Part shown: in pieces, positions 44,838 through 52,610 of the stretch
Layout: each line of letters opens with the position of its first letter
Position numbering within the stretch: position 1 is the first letter of the stretch
DNA from: Rhizobiales bacterium 2SD
Lineage (GTDB): Bacteria > Pseudomonadota > Alphaproteobacteria > Rhizobiales > Beijerinckiaceae
NCBI GenBank assembly: GCA_005502805.1
Contig: SCMY01000001.1
Location: forward strand, 434,001 to 498,000
Reading direction: 5' to 3'
DNA length: 64,000 nt
Translations under genes and position numbers: made by a program
Notes under the pieces: model-generated
The model's database searches: none
What the model was told of the DNA's origin: nothing
Seen by the model: only the letters and a program-made list of their open reading frames with translations

Positions 44838-46552
44838 GCAGCGACCTGCCGAGTTCCTGCGATCTGCTGGTGATCGGATCGGGCGCCGGCGGGCTGGCGA
44901 GCGCCGTCACCGCCGCCGTGCTCGGCCTCGACGTCGTCGTCATCGAGAAGGAGCGCCATTTCGGCGGCACCACCGCCTGGTCCGGCGGCTGGATGTGGCT
45001 GCCGCGCAATCCGCTCGCCCGCGCCGCCGGGATCGACGAGGACGAGGTGACGATCCGCACCTATCTGCGCCACGAGCTCGGCGAGGGCTATGACGAGGCC
45101 TTCGTCACCATGCTGATCGAGCAGGGGCCACGCATGGTCGAGTTCTTCCGGCGCGAGAGTGCGGTCGACTTCATCGACGGCAACCTGATCCCGGATTTTC
45201 ACGGCAACACGCCCGGCGCCGGCACCGGCGGCCGCTCACTCTGCGCCAAGCCCTTCGACGGGCGCGAGCTCGGGGCGCGCCTGCGCGACCTGCGCCCACC
45301 GCTGGCGGAGGTCGCGCCCTTCGGCATGAACATCGCCTCCGGCGCCGACCTCCAGCATTTCCTGCATGCGACGCGCAGGGTCCGCTCCTTCCTGCATGTG
45401 CTGCGCCGGCTGGCGCGCCACTTTGTCGACCGCATCAGCCATGGCCGTGGCCTGCACCTGGTCAACGGCAATGCCCTGGTCGCACGCCTGCTGAAATCGG
45501 CCGACGATCTCGGCATCGCCCTGCTGAAGGAGACCGCGGCGGTGGAATTGCTGCGCGAAGGCGAGCGCATCACCGGCGCGGTCGTCGAGCGCGAAGGTCA
45601 GCGCCGGACGATCAAGGCGCGGCGCGGCATCGTCCTCGCCACCGGCGGCTTCCCGCACGACCTCGCCCGCAAGGCGGCGCTCTTCCCGCATGCGCCGACC
45701 GGGCGGGAGCACTGGTCGGCAGCGCCCTGCAGCAATACCGGCGACGGCCTCAGGCTCGGCGAGGCAGCGGGCGGGCATATCCGGACCGACCTGCCGCATG
45801 CCGGCGCCTGGGCGCCGGTCTCGCTGGTGCCGAAGCCCGATGGCGGGCCCGGCCGCTTCCCGCATCTGCTCGAGCGCGCCAAACCGGGCGCGCTGATGGT
45901 GCGCCGCGACGGCAGGCGCTTCTGCAACGAGGCCGATTCCTATCACGACGCGATGCAGGCGCTCTTCGCCGCGACGCCGGCCGGCGAGCCGGCAGAAGCC
46001 TGGCTGCTCTGCGACCACGGCTTCCTGCGCCGCTATGGGCTCGGCCGCGTCCGGCCCCGCCCCTTCCCGATCCGGCCCTGGCTCGGCAACGGTTACCTGA
46101 AGCGCGGCAGGACCATCGCCGAACTCGCATCCGCCTGCGGCATCGACGCCGCCGAGCTGGCCCGGACTTTTCAAACCTACAATGCCACCGCCACCGAGGG
46201 TCGCGACCCCGAATTCGGTCGCGGCGGGACACCCTACAATCGCATCCAGGGTGCGGCCGACAACCATCCCAACCCTTGCGTCGCACCGCTCGGCCCGGGG
46301 CCGTTCTATGCAGTCAGGATCGTGCCCGGCAGCCTCGGCACCTTCGCCGGCCTGAAGACGGATGCGCAGGCGCGCGTGCTCGATGACCGCGATGCGCCGA
46401 TTCCGGGCCTCTATGCGGTCGGTAACGACATGTCGAGCATGATGGCCGGCCGCTATCCCGCCGGAGGCATCACGCTCGGCCCGGCCATGACCTTCGGCTA
46501 CGTCGCCGCCCACCATGCCGGCGGCGTCCCGCTCGCCAACAACCAGTCCTGA
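44834..46552 (+). CDS. FAD-dependent dehydrogenase, KstD/fumarate-reductase-like (copy 2)
   Basis: This 572-residue paralogue of the preceding protein has CDLLVIGSGAGGLASAVTAAVLG...GGTTAWSGGWMWLP, IVLATGGFPHDLARK and PGLYAVGNDMSSMMAGRYPAGGITLGPAMTFGY. It keeps the TAWSGG form more typical of KstD-type enzymes, whereas copy 1 has TSALSAA, so the two have probably diverged in substrate or work in sequence. Start ATG at 44834 overlaps the previous stop. It acts in the cytoplasm or at the inner face of the membrane; no signal peptide is seen. Confidence 0.88.
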   Translation: MSSDLPSSCDLLVIGSGAGGLASAVTAAVLGLDVVVIEKERHFGGTTAWSGGWMWLPRNPLARAAGIDEDEVTIRTYLRHELGEGYDEAFVTMLIEQGPRMVEFFRRESAVDFIDGNLIPDFHGNTPGAGTGGRSLCAKPFDGRELGARLRDLRPPLAEVAPFGMNIASGADLQHFLHATRRVRSFLHVLRRLARHFVDRISHGRGLHLVNGNALVARLLKSADDLGIALLKETAAVELLREGERITGAVVEREGQRRTIKARRGIVLATGGFPHDLARKAALFPHAPTGREHWSAAPCSNTGDGLRLGEAAGGHIRTDLPHAGAWAPVSLVPKPDGGPGRFPHLLERAKPGALMVRRDGRRFCNEADSYHDAMQALFAATPAGEPAEAWLLCDHGFLRRYGLGRVRPRPFPIRPWLGNGYLKRGRTIAELASACGIDAAELARTFQTYNATATEGRDPEFGRGGTPYNRIQGAADNHPNPCVAPLGPGPFYAVRIVPGSLGTFAGLKTDAQARVLDDRDAPIPGLYAVGNDMSSMMAGRYPAGGITLGPAMTFGYVAAHHAGGVPLANNQS

Positions 46553-46666
46553 CTCCGCGCCCGACGCCCGCCATGCGCCATGACATCACCACCCTCGCCG
46601 TCCGCCTCGGTACGCCAGAGATGGGTATTGCCGCGATCTCGTCGCTCGCCTGAGACGGAGGCCACC

Positions 46667-47506
46667 ATGCCGCTGATGTCGCTCGCCTATCTCACCACCG
46701 TGCCGCTCAGCCCGCCCGAAGCCATCCGGCTCGCCGCCGAGCTCGGCTACGACGCCATCGGCCTGCGCGCGCTCCCGGCCGCGCCGGGCGGCGACACCAG
46801 CCCCCTGATCGAGGATACCGCGCTGCTGGCCGAAACCCGGCATGCTGTCGCCGATGGCGTCCCGGTCTTCGATGTCGAGATCATCCGGCTCGGCGCCGAT
46901 TTCTCGGTCGAGGCCGTGAAGCCCTTCCTCGAGATCTGCGGCGCGCTGCAGGCCCGCGCCGTGCTGGTCGCCGGCGACGACCCCGATGAAGCCCGGCTCA
47001 CCGCCTCCTTCGCCGCCTTCTGCGCGGCAGCGGCGCCCTATGGCCTGACCGGCGATCTCGAATTCATGCCGTGGACGAAAGTGCCGGATGCGAGCACGGC
47101 GCTGCGCATCGTCACTGCCGCCGACCAGCCCAATGGCCGCGTGCTGGTCGATGCACTGCATGCCGGCCGCTCCGCGACGACACTCGCGGACATCGCTGCG
47201 ATTCCGGCCGCACGGCTGAGCTATGCCCAGCTCTGCGACGCGCCGGCGGACATCCCCACCACGGCCGAAGGTCTGATCCATACCGCCCGGCAGGCCCGCT
47301 TGTTGCCCGGCGAAGGCGGCATCGACCTCGTCGGCATCTTCAGCCAGCTCCCGGCCGAGTTGCCGGTCAGTGTCGAGGTCCCGCATCTCGAACGTAGCGC
47401 GCAGCTCGGCGTCCGCGAATGGGCTCGCCAGGCCCTGGCCGCGGCGCGCGCCACCCTGGCCGCTCGCGATGCGGCGGTGGCCAAGGGCGCTTCGTTGCGG
47501 CGATAA
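46667..47506 (+). CDS. TIM-barrel sugar phosphate isomerase/epimerase-family protein
   Basis: This 279-residue protein has the AP-endonuclease-2 fold: AIRLAAELGYDAIGLR at the start, GDLEFMPW with a metal-ligand Glu, VLVDALHAGRS with Asp and His, and PVSVEVPHLERS with the last Glu. A Gln-Leu-Cys-Asp stands where a histidine ligand is common. The fold includes 3-dehydroshikimate dehydratases as well as sugar isomerases, which matters given the AroE-like gene in the same cassette. The ATG at 46667 follows GACGGAG. Confidence 0.82.
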   Translation: MPLMSLAYLTTVPLSPPEAIRLAAELGYDAIGLRALPAAPGGDTSPLIEDTALLAETRHAVADGVPVFDVEIIRLGADFSVEAVKPFLEICGALQARAVLVAGDDPDEARLTASFAAFCAAAAPYGLTGDLEFMPWTKVPDASTALRIVTAADQPNGRVLVDALHAGRSATTLADIAAIPAARLSYAQLCDAPADIPTTAEGLIHTARQARLLPGEGGIDLVGIFSQLPAELPVSVEVPHLERSAQLGVREWARQALAAARATLAARDAAVAKGASLRR

Positions 47507-47522
47507 GCTCAGAGGTGCATCA

Positions 47523-47541
47523 GCCGGGCGTGACGCCCGGC
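47523..47541. terminator. Perfect 8-bp hairpin between convergent genes
   Basis: GCCGGGCG-TGA-CGCCCGGC forms a strong stem in the 55-bp gap between the TIM-barrel gene and the converging epimerase gene, consistent with a bidirectional terminator. Confidence 0.6.
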
Positions 47542-47561
47542 ATGACCGGCGCGATCTCGCC

Positions 47562-48563
47562 CTACTTCACCACGAAGCCGTGCGCGAACGGGTCGCGGTC
47601 GTCGATGAAGATGGTGTTGTAGCCGGTCATCCGGGCCCAGCCGGCGATCGAGGGGATGATCGCTGGGCGGTTCGCCACCGTCGTCGCCGCCTCGACCCGG
47701 CCCTTGAACAGCGAGCCGATGATCGACTCGTGCACGAATTCGTCGCCGACCTCGAGCCTGCCCTTGGCGGCGAGCTGCGCCATCCGCGCCGAGGTGCCGG
47801 TGCCGCAGGGCGAGCGGTCAATCGCCTTCTCGCCGTAGAACACGGCGTTGCGGGCATGGGCGCCTGATTGCGTCGCCTTGCCGGTCCACTGGATGTGGGA
47901 GAGGCCCCGGATCTCCGGATGCTCCGGATGGACGAACTCGTATTTCGCGTTCAGCGCCGCCCGCAGCTTCGGCGACCAGCCGACCAGCTCGCCAGCAGTG
48001 TGGTCGGCCATGTCACGGAAGTTCTTCTGCGGCTCGACGATCGCATAGAAATTGCCGCCATAGGCGACGTCGACGACGATCTCGCCGAGCCCCTCGACCT
48101 CGGCGCTCAACCCTTCCGCATAGAGGAAGCCGGGAACGTTGGTGAGGCGGACCTCCTCGACGAAACGGCCCTCCTGGCGATAGCTGATGTCGACCTTGCC
48201 TGCCGGCGCGTCGATCGAGAGCTTGCCCGGCTCGCGCGGCGTGATCAGCCCGTTCTCGATGCCCATGGTGATCGTGCCGATCGTGCCATGGCCGCACATC
48301 GGCAGGCAGCCCGAGGTCTCGATGAACAGCACGGCGACGTCGCAATCGGGCCGCGTCGGCGGATAGAGGATCGAGCCCGACATCATGTCGTGCCCGCGCG
48401 GCTCGAACATCAGCCCGGTGCGGATCCAGTCGAACTCGCGCAGGAAATGCGCCCGCTTCTCCAGCATAGTCGCGCCGTCGAGACGCGGGCCACCGCCCGA
48501 GACCAGGCGGACCGGATTGCCGCAGGTATGACCGTCGATGCAGGAGAAGGTATGGCTGGCCAT
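47562..48563 (-). CDS. 4-hydroxyproline 2-epimerase (proline racemase family)
   Basis: This 333-residue proline-racemase-fold protein keeps both catalytic cysteines, Cys90 in MCGHGTIG and Cys253 in DRSPCGTGTSAR. That fits a racemase or epimerase and argues against trans-3-hydroxyproline dehydratase, where one Cys becomes Thr. It would convert trans-4-hydroxy-L-proline to cis-4-hydroxy-D-proline. It is divergent from an Ldh-family reductase, and a DapA-family lyase lies 1.4 kb further on; both fit hydroxyproline catabolism. A D-amino-acid oxidase is not present in the window. Confidence 0.9.
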   Translation of the reverse strand: MASHTFSCIDGHTCGNPVRLVSGGGPRLDGATMLEKRAHFLREFDWIRTGLMFEPRGHDMMSGSILYPPTRPDCDVAVLFIETSGCLPMCGHGTIGTITMGIENGLITPREPGKLSIDAPAGKVDISYRQEGRFVEEVRLTNVPGFLYAEGLSAEVEGLGEIVVDVAYGGNFYAIVEPQKNFRDMADHTAGELVGWSPKLRAALNAKYEFVHPEHPEIRGLSHIQWTGKATQSGAHARNAVFYGEKAIDRSPCGTGTSARMAQLAAKGRLEVGDEFVHESIIGSLFKGRVEAATTVANRPAIIPSIAGWARMTGYNTIFIDDRDPFAHGFVVK

Positions 48564-48661
48564 CGATCAGAACCTTCCTGAGGCGCTAAGCCCGCTTGAA
48601 GTCATGTCGGCTTTCTGAATACAGCAAGTATACAGATTTGCAACGAGCGGGACGTAACACC

Positions 48662-49696
48662 ATGACCGAGATGACGATCCTCAGCATGGAGACGCTGACG
48701 CGCCGGATCGAGGCGGTCTTCCGCAGGGGCGGGTTGTCACCGCTTCATGCCGCGGCGCTGGCCCGCGTGATCGCCTCCGGCGAGCGCGACGGCTGCAAAT
48801 CGCACGGCGTCTACCGGGTCGAAGGCTGCCTGCGCACCATCAAGGCTGGCAAGGTCTCGCCCAACGCCGAGCCCGTCCTGCACGACGACGGCTCGGCCGT
48901 GCTGCGGGTGGCCGCAGGCGGCGCCTTCTTCTGCGCTGGCTTCGAGCTGGGGGCTCCCGCCCTCGCCGAGCGAGCCAAGCAGCTCGGCCTTGCCGCTCTG
49001 GTGATCAACGACTGCACGCATTTCTCGGCACTGTGGCCGGAGGTCGAGGCACTCGCCGGGATGGGCGTCGCTGCCCTGGCGATGTGCCCGAGCTACGCCA
49101 CCGTCGCGCCGTCCGGCGGAACCAGCGCCCTGCTCGGCACTAACCCGCTCGCCTTCGGCTGGCCGCGCCAGGGTGGGCACCCTTACGTCTTCGACTTCGC
49201 CACCAGCGTCGCGGCGCGCGGCGAGATCGAATTGTACCGCCGGGCCGGCAAGCCCCTGCCCGAGGGCTGGGCGCTCGATTCCGCGGGGCAGCCGACCACC
49301 GACCCGGCCGCCGCGCTCGCCGGCGCGATGCTGCCTTTCGGCGGGCACAAGGGCTCGGCGATCTCGACCATGATCGAATTGCTGGCCGGCGTGATGATTG
49401 GCGATCTGACCAGCCAGGGCGCGCTCGACTTCCTCGGCACCACGACGCTGGCGCCACAGCATGGCGAACTGATTCTGGCCTTCTCGCCCGAGCGCTTCGC
49501 CGCCGGCCGACCCGGCGACCCGTTCGCCCGCGCCGAGACCTTGTTCGAAGCGATTGCCGGCCAAGGCGCCCGCCTGCCTTCGCAGCGCCGCTTCAAGGCC
49601 CGCGAAGGCTCGCTGGCGGAGGGCATCGCCCTGACCGCCGCCGAGATCGAACAGCTCGACCGGCTGGAGGCGTTGGGGCTCGACGCGGTGGCGTGA
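48662..49696 (+). CDS. Ldh/MDH2-family NAD(P)-dependent oxidoreductase (possible pyrroline-carboxylate reductase)
   Basis: This 344-residue protein has the malate/L-sulfolactate dehydrogenase-type fold: GCKSHGVYRVEG near residue 46, VINDCTHFSALWPEVEALA, and LPFGGHKGSAISTMIELL near residue 220. The family includes delta1-pyrroline-2-carboxylate/piperideine-2-carboxylate reductases as well as ureidoglycolate, malate and lactate dehydrogenases. Divergent placement from a hydroxyproline epimerase gene favours an imino-acid reductase, but this is inference. The ATG at 48662 is preferred over the opening's first codon at 48596, which would read through the promoter region. Confidence 0.85.
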   Translation: MTEMTILSMETLTRRIEAVFRRGGLSPLHAAALARVIASGERDGCKSHGVYRVEGCLRTIKAGKVSPNAEPVLHDDGSAVLRVAAGGAFFCAGFELGAPALAERAKQLGLAALVINDCTHFSALWPEVEALAGMGVAALAMCPSYATVAPSGGTSALLGTNPLAFGWPRQGGHPYVFDFATSVAARGEIELYRRAGKPLPEGWALDSAGQPTTDPAAALAGAMLPFGGHKGSAISTMIELLAGVMIGDLTSQGALDFLGTTTLAPQHGELILAFSPERFAAGRPGDPFARAETLFEAIAGQGARLPSQRRFKAREGSLAEGIALTAAEIEQLDRLEALGLDAVA

Positions 49697-49724
49697 GCGA
49701 CGGCTGCGACATGCGCACACGCAA

Positions 49725-49884
49725 ACCCCTCCCCCTTGTGGGGAGGGGCGGGGGTGGGGGTCGCAAAGCCGGAACGATCGTCGAAAGTCGACGGCGCTGA
49801 CGCTGCTGCCAGTCCTTATTTCTGCGGACGATCACCAAGCGGAACCACCCCCATCCCCATACCCTTCCCCACAAGGGGGAAGGG
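49725..49884. repeat. REPIN-like pair of inverted GC-rich repeats
   Basis: A unit ACCCCTCCCCCTTGTGGGG... at 49725-49760 is followed 84 bp later by an inverted, slightly diverged copy at 49845-49884. Each copy contains its own short hairpin (CCCC-TTGTG-GGG type) and a CGGGGGTGGGGG-like tail. The arrangement matches paired REP sequences (REPINs) and fills most of the 222-bp gap between the two convergent genes. Confidence 0.75.
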
Positions 49885-49918
49885 AGGAACTAGGGCGATC
49901 AGCCTCGCGCTCGGCCCC

Positions 49919-50878
49919 TCAGGCGGCGTGCTTCAGCGCGGCGGGCTGCTTCGACCACTGTGCGTACCAGGCGTCGAACAGCTTGAGCTGCGCCTCGACA
50001 TAGCCGCGCTGGCTCTCGCCGAGCACGTCGGTCGGGTTGAAGTGCAGCGTGTATTCGGCGTCGCCCTTCAGCACCATCATGTGCTTGAAGTAGAGGACCA
50101 GCTCCGGCCCCTCGTCGAAGGAGGAGAGCACGGCGAGCGCCGCCTCGAGCTCGAGCGCCAGCCGGCGCGCCTCGACATCGCCCTTCGCCGCCGCCTGGCT
50201 CAGGCTGACGAGGTGCAGCACCTCCTTCGGCAGCACGCAGCCGATGCCGGTGATCGCGCCGGTCGCCCCGCAATTGACGAAACCGTGGAAGACGCAGGTG
50301 TCGACGCCGATCATCAGCGAGACGTCATCGTCGCGGCTGGTGATGTTTTCCGCGGCATAGCGCATGTCGGCGGCACCGCCGAACTCCTTGAAGCCGACCA
50401 GGTTGGGATGCTCGGCCCGCAGCGCGAAGAACAGGTCGGCGCGGGTGGCGAAGCCGTAATAGGGGCTGTTGTAGATCACTGCCGGCAGGCCCGGCGCCGC
50501 GGCCAGGATCGCCTTGAAATGGTGGCGCTGCGCCTCGACCACCGAGCCGCGCGAGAGCACGCGCGGGATCACCATCAGACCCTTGGCGCCGATTTCCTGG
50601 GCATGGGCGGCATGGGCGACGGCGGAGGCCGTGTTGACCGCGCCGGTGCCGACGATCACCGGCACCCCGGCCTTCACCAGCGCCTCGACGCCTTCCATGC
50701 GCTGCGCATCGGTCAGCAGCGGCCAGTCCCCCATCGAGCCGCAATAGACCACGGCCGACATACCGGCGGCGATCAACTCTCGACCCTTGCGCACCAGCGC
50801 CTCGAAATCGGGGCTGCGGTCGTCCTTGCAGGGGGTCATCAGCGCCGGCATGCAGCCGGAAAAGATCTGGGCCTTCAT
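49919..50878 (-). CDS. DapA-family lyase/deaminase (possible 1-pyrroline-4-hydroxy-2-carboxylate deaminase)
   Basis: This 319-residue (alpha/beta)8 protein has Schiff-base Lys164 (VGFKEFGG), Tyr136 (AVIYNSPYYG) and a GSMGDWPLLT loop where DHDPS has GTTGE. Class I aldolase family members include the deaminase that converts pyrroline-4-hydroxy-2-carboxylate to alpha-ketoglutarate semialdehyde. Neighbouring epimerase and Ldh-family genes favour that step. The ATG at 50878 follows GAGGAGCG; the 44 extra codons upstream cross the operator region. It is preceded by a perfect TTGTCGACAA palindrome and a GntR gene. Confidence 0.85.
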   Translation of the reverse strand: MKAQIFSGCMPALMTPCKDDRSPDFEALVRKGRELIAAGMSAVVYCGSMGDWPLLTDAQRMEGVEALVKAGVPVIVGTGAVNTASAVAHAAHAQEIGAKGLMVIPRVLSRGSVVEAQRHHFKAILAAAPGLPAVIYNSPYYGFATRADLFFALRAEHPNLVGFKEFGGAADMRYAAENITSRDDDVSLMIGVDTCVFHGFVNCGATGAITGIGCVLPKEVLHLVSLSQAAAKGDVEARRLALELEAALAVLSSFDEGPELVLYFKHMMVLKGDAEYTLHFNPTDVLGESQRGYVEAQLKLFDAWYAQWSKQPAALKHAA

Positions 50879-50959
50879 CACGCGCTCCTCGGGCTGGCGT
50901 TTCCACGGGCGGCCTGCTCGCCGCTTCGATCGGCAGTCATAATACTCTTTGTATTTTAT

Positions 50960-50969
50960 TTGTCGACAA
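50960..50969. promoter_or_regulatory. Palindrome TTGTCGACAA upstream of the DapA-family gene
   Basis: This perfect 10-bp palindrome lies 82 bp upstream of the 50878 ATG in an AT-rich promoter stretch. A related TTGTCGACAT lies 11 bp before the adjacent GntR gene, so both may bind that regulator. The TNGT...ACNA shape is usual for FCD-type GntR operators. Confidence 0.5.
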
Positions 50970-51053
50970 GAAAAATCGCGATGCAAAAATTCATCGTTCC
51001 GAGACGCCACAGACGGCTCCGGAGTGGCGAAAGGAGAGGTTCGGGAGTGTGCG

Positions 51054-51758
51054 CTACAGCGCCAGCGTCTGGCGCCGGTCGCGAGCGATCAACTGCTGGA
51101 TCTGCTGGACGATCTGGTCGGCGTGGGCCTTGGCCAGCCGGTCGGCGCCCTCGACGTCGCGGGCCGCGATCGCCGCGATCATCTCCTCGTGCTCGGCGAC
51201 ATAGCGCTGCGGCAGGCGGTCCTCGAAGGAGGAGTAGTAGAGTCGCAGGATACGCCGGCCCTCGTCGAGCAGGCGGCAGAACAGCCCGGTGTAATAGGGA
51301 TTGCGCCCGGCTTCGGCGATCGCAGCATGGAAGTCGCGGTTGGTGGCGATCATCGCGAGCGCATCGTGAGCCTCAACGGCCCCGGCGAAAGCGGCCTGCC
51401 GGGCGCGGATCACGTCGAGATCGGCCGGGACATGGAACTCGGCGGCCAGCCGCGTGGTGACGCGATACATCAGCGTGATCGCGTCGAAGAAGGTGTGCAG
51501 GTTGAGGAAGTCGATGTTCGACACCACCGTCGAGCGGTTGGGCAGTGTCGTCACCAGCCCTTCGCTCGCCAGGCGCACCAGCGCCTCGCGGATCGGCGTG
51601 CGCGACATCGACAGCCGCTCGGCGAGCTGGATCTCGTCGATTGGGCTGCCCGGCGGCAGCACGAGGTCGATGATGTCGTCGCGCAAGATGTCGTAGACGA
51701 GCTTGACGCCTTCGCCCCGCTTGCGCTCGGCCGGTGCGGCCATGGTCCTGTCGGTCAT
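51054..51758 (-). CDS. GntR-family regulator (FadR/FCD subfamily)
   Basis: This 234-residue protein has an N-terminal winged helix (YDILRDDIIDLVLPPGSPIDEIQLAERLSMSRTPIREALVRLASEGLV) and an FCD domain with metal-ligand-type residues (NRDFHAAIAEAGRNPYY, EHEEMIAAI). FCD regulators sense organic acids or amino-acid derivatives. The ATG at 51758 follows AAGGGA. It lies just upstream of the DapA-family gene in the same direction and is divergent from a second GntR gene. It probably represses the hydroxyproline-type genes and itself through TTGTCGACAW sites. Confidence 0.92.
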   Translation of the reverse strand: MTDRTMAAPAERKRGEGVKLVYDILRDDIIDLVLPPGSPIDEIQLAERLSMSRTPIREALVRLASEGLVTTLPNRSTVVSNIDFLNLHTFFDAITLMYRVTTRLAAEFHVPADLDVIRARQAAFAGAVEAHDALAMIATNRDFHAAIAEAGRNPYYTGLFCRLLDEGRRILRLYYSSFEDRLPQRYVAEHEEMIAAIAARDVEGADRLAKAHADQIVQQIQQLIARDRRQTLAL

Positions 51759-51768
51759 GTGCAATCCC

Positions 51769-51778
51769 TTGTCGACAT
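51769..51778. promoter_or_regulatory. TTGTCGACAT site in the leader of the GntR gene
   Basis: It differs in one base from the perfect palindrome at 50960-50969 and sits 11 bp before the GntR start, where binding would block transcription. This suggests autoregulation. Confidence 0.45.
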
Positions 51779-51828
51779 GACGAATACAGCCTCAGCAAGA
51801 ACGCGGCAAACGATGCTGCCCTCTCATT

Positions 51829-51866
51829 TCATCGATCATGCACGATCGGTCATTGACGATCGATGA
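51829..51866. promoter_or_regulatory. 9-bp inverted repeat in the divergent GntR/GntR promoter region
   Basis: TCATCGATC (51829-51837) and GATCGATGA (51858-51866) are perfect reverse complements around 20 nt that contain further CGATCG-like elements. It ends 36 bp before the 51903 start, so it is a candidate operator for the rightward GntR regulator. Confidence 0.5.
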
Positions 51867-51902
51867 TTCCTGTTCGATAGTTGCAGCAGGGAGAAGACAA
51901 CG

Positions 51903-52586
51903 ATGATCCGCAAGCCCGTTCTGGCGCGCGTCGCGCTGGTCGATCAGGTGACGGCGCTGCTGATGGAGCGCATCCTCGACCGCGACTACGCGCCCGGCGA
52001 AAAGCTCAACATCGATGCGCTGTCGCGGGAGTTCGAGGTCAGCTCCTCGCCGATCCGCGAGGCGCTGACGCGCCTGTCGGGGCTCGGCCTCGTCGCGGCG
52101 GCGCCCTTCACCGGTTTCTCTGTCGCGCCCGAGCCGTCGCGCGACTGGTTCGAGCAGCTTCGCGACTTCCGCATCCTCAACGAGGGCTGGGCCGCCCGGC
52201 AGCTCGCCCGCAGCCGCGATCCTGACGCCATCGCCCGCATGCGCGAGAGCATTGCTGCCATGGAGGCGGCACCACCGCAGGGGCAGACATCGGACTATGT
52301 CGGCGCCAGCCAGGCCGACGAGGCCTTCCACGAAGCGATCCTCGCGGCCAGCGGCAACGAGATCCTCGCCCAGGCGGTGCGCAGCCTGCATCCGCATCTG
52401 CACCATGCCCGCCTGTTCAGCCGCATCCCACACGATATCGGCCCGATGCTCGATGAGCACCGCGCCATCCTCGATGCGATCGAGCGCGGCGACGAGGACG
52501 GGGCGCAGGCCGCCGTCACCACCCATCTGACGACCTCATGGCGTCGCTACGGCAGCTGGCATGCAGACCAGCCGAACGCCGGCTGA
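51903..52586 (+). CDS. GntR-family regulator (FCD subfamily) heading an acid-sugar operon
   Basis: This 227-residue protein has a winged helix (VDQVTALLMERILDRDYAPGEKLNIDALSREFEVSSSPIREALTRLSGLGLV) and an FCD effector domain (DEAFHEAILAASGNEIL, LDEHRAILDAIERGDEDGA). It is 24 bp upstream of an enolase-superfamily dehydratase gene and in the same direction, so it probably regulates that operon and itself in response to an acid sugar. An AGCAGGGAG ribosome site precedes the ATG. Confidence 0.92.
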   Translation: MIRKPVLARVALVDQVTALLMERILDRDYAPGEKLNIDALSREFEVSSSPIREALTRLSGLGLVAAAPFTGFSVAPEPSRDWFEQLRDFRILNEGWAARQLARSRDPDAIARMRESIAAMEAAPPQGQTSDYVGASQADEAFHEAILAASGNEILAQAVRSLHPHLHHARLFSRIPHDIGPMLDEHRAILDAIERGDEDGAQAAVTTHLTTSWRRYGSWHADQPNAG

Positions 52587-52610
52587 CACTCTCCGACAAG
52601 GAAATCCGGG

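Noticed and set aside
47562..48563. trans-3-hydroxy-L-proline dehydratase.
   Set aside because: Both catalytic cysteines (Cys90, Cys253) are present; the dehydratase branch has Thr at one of them.
51829..51866. Terminator between the two GntR genes.
   Set aside because: The genes are divergent, so the inverted repeat lies in a promoter region and is better read as an operator candidate.
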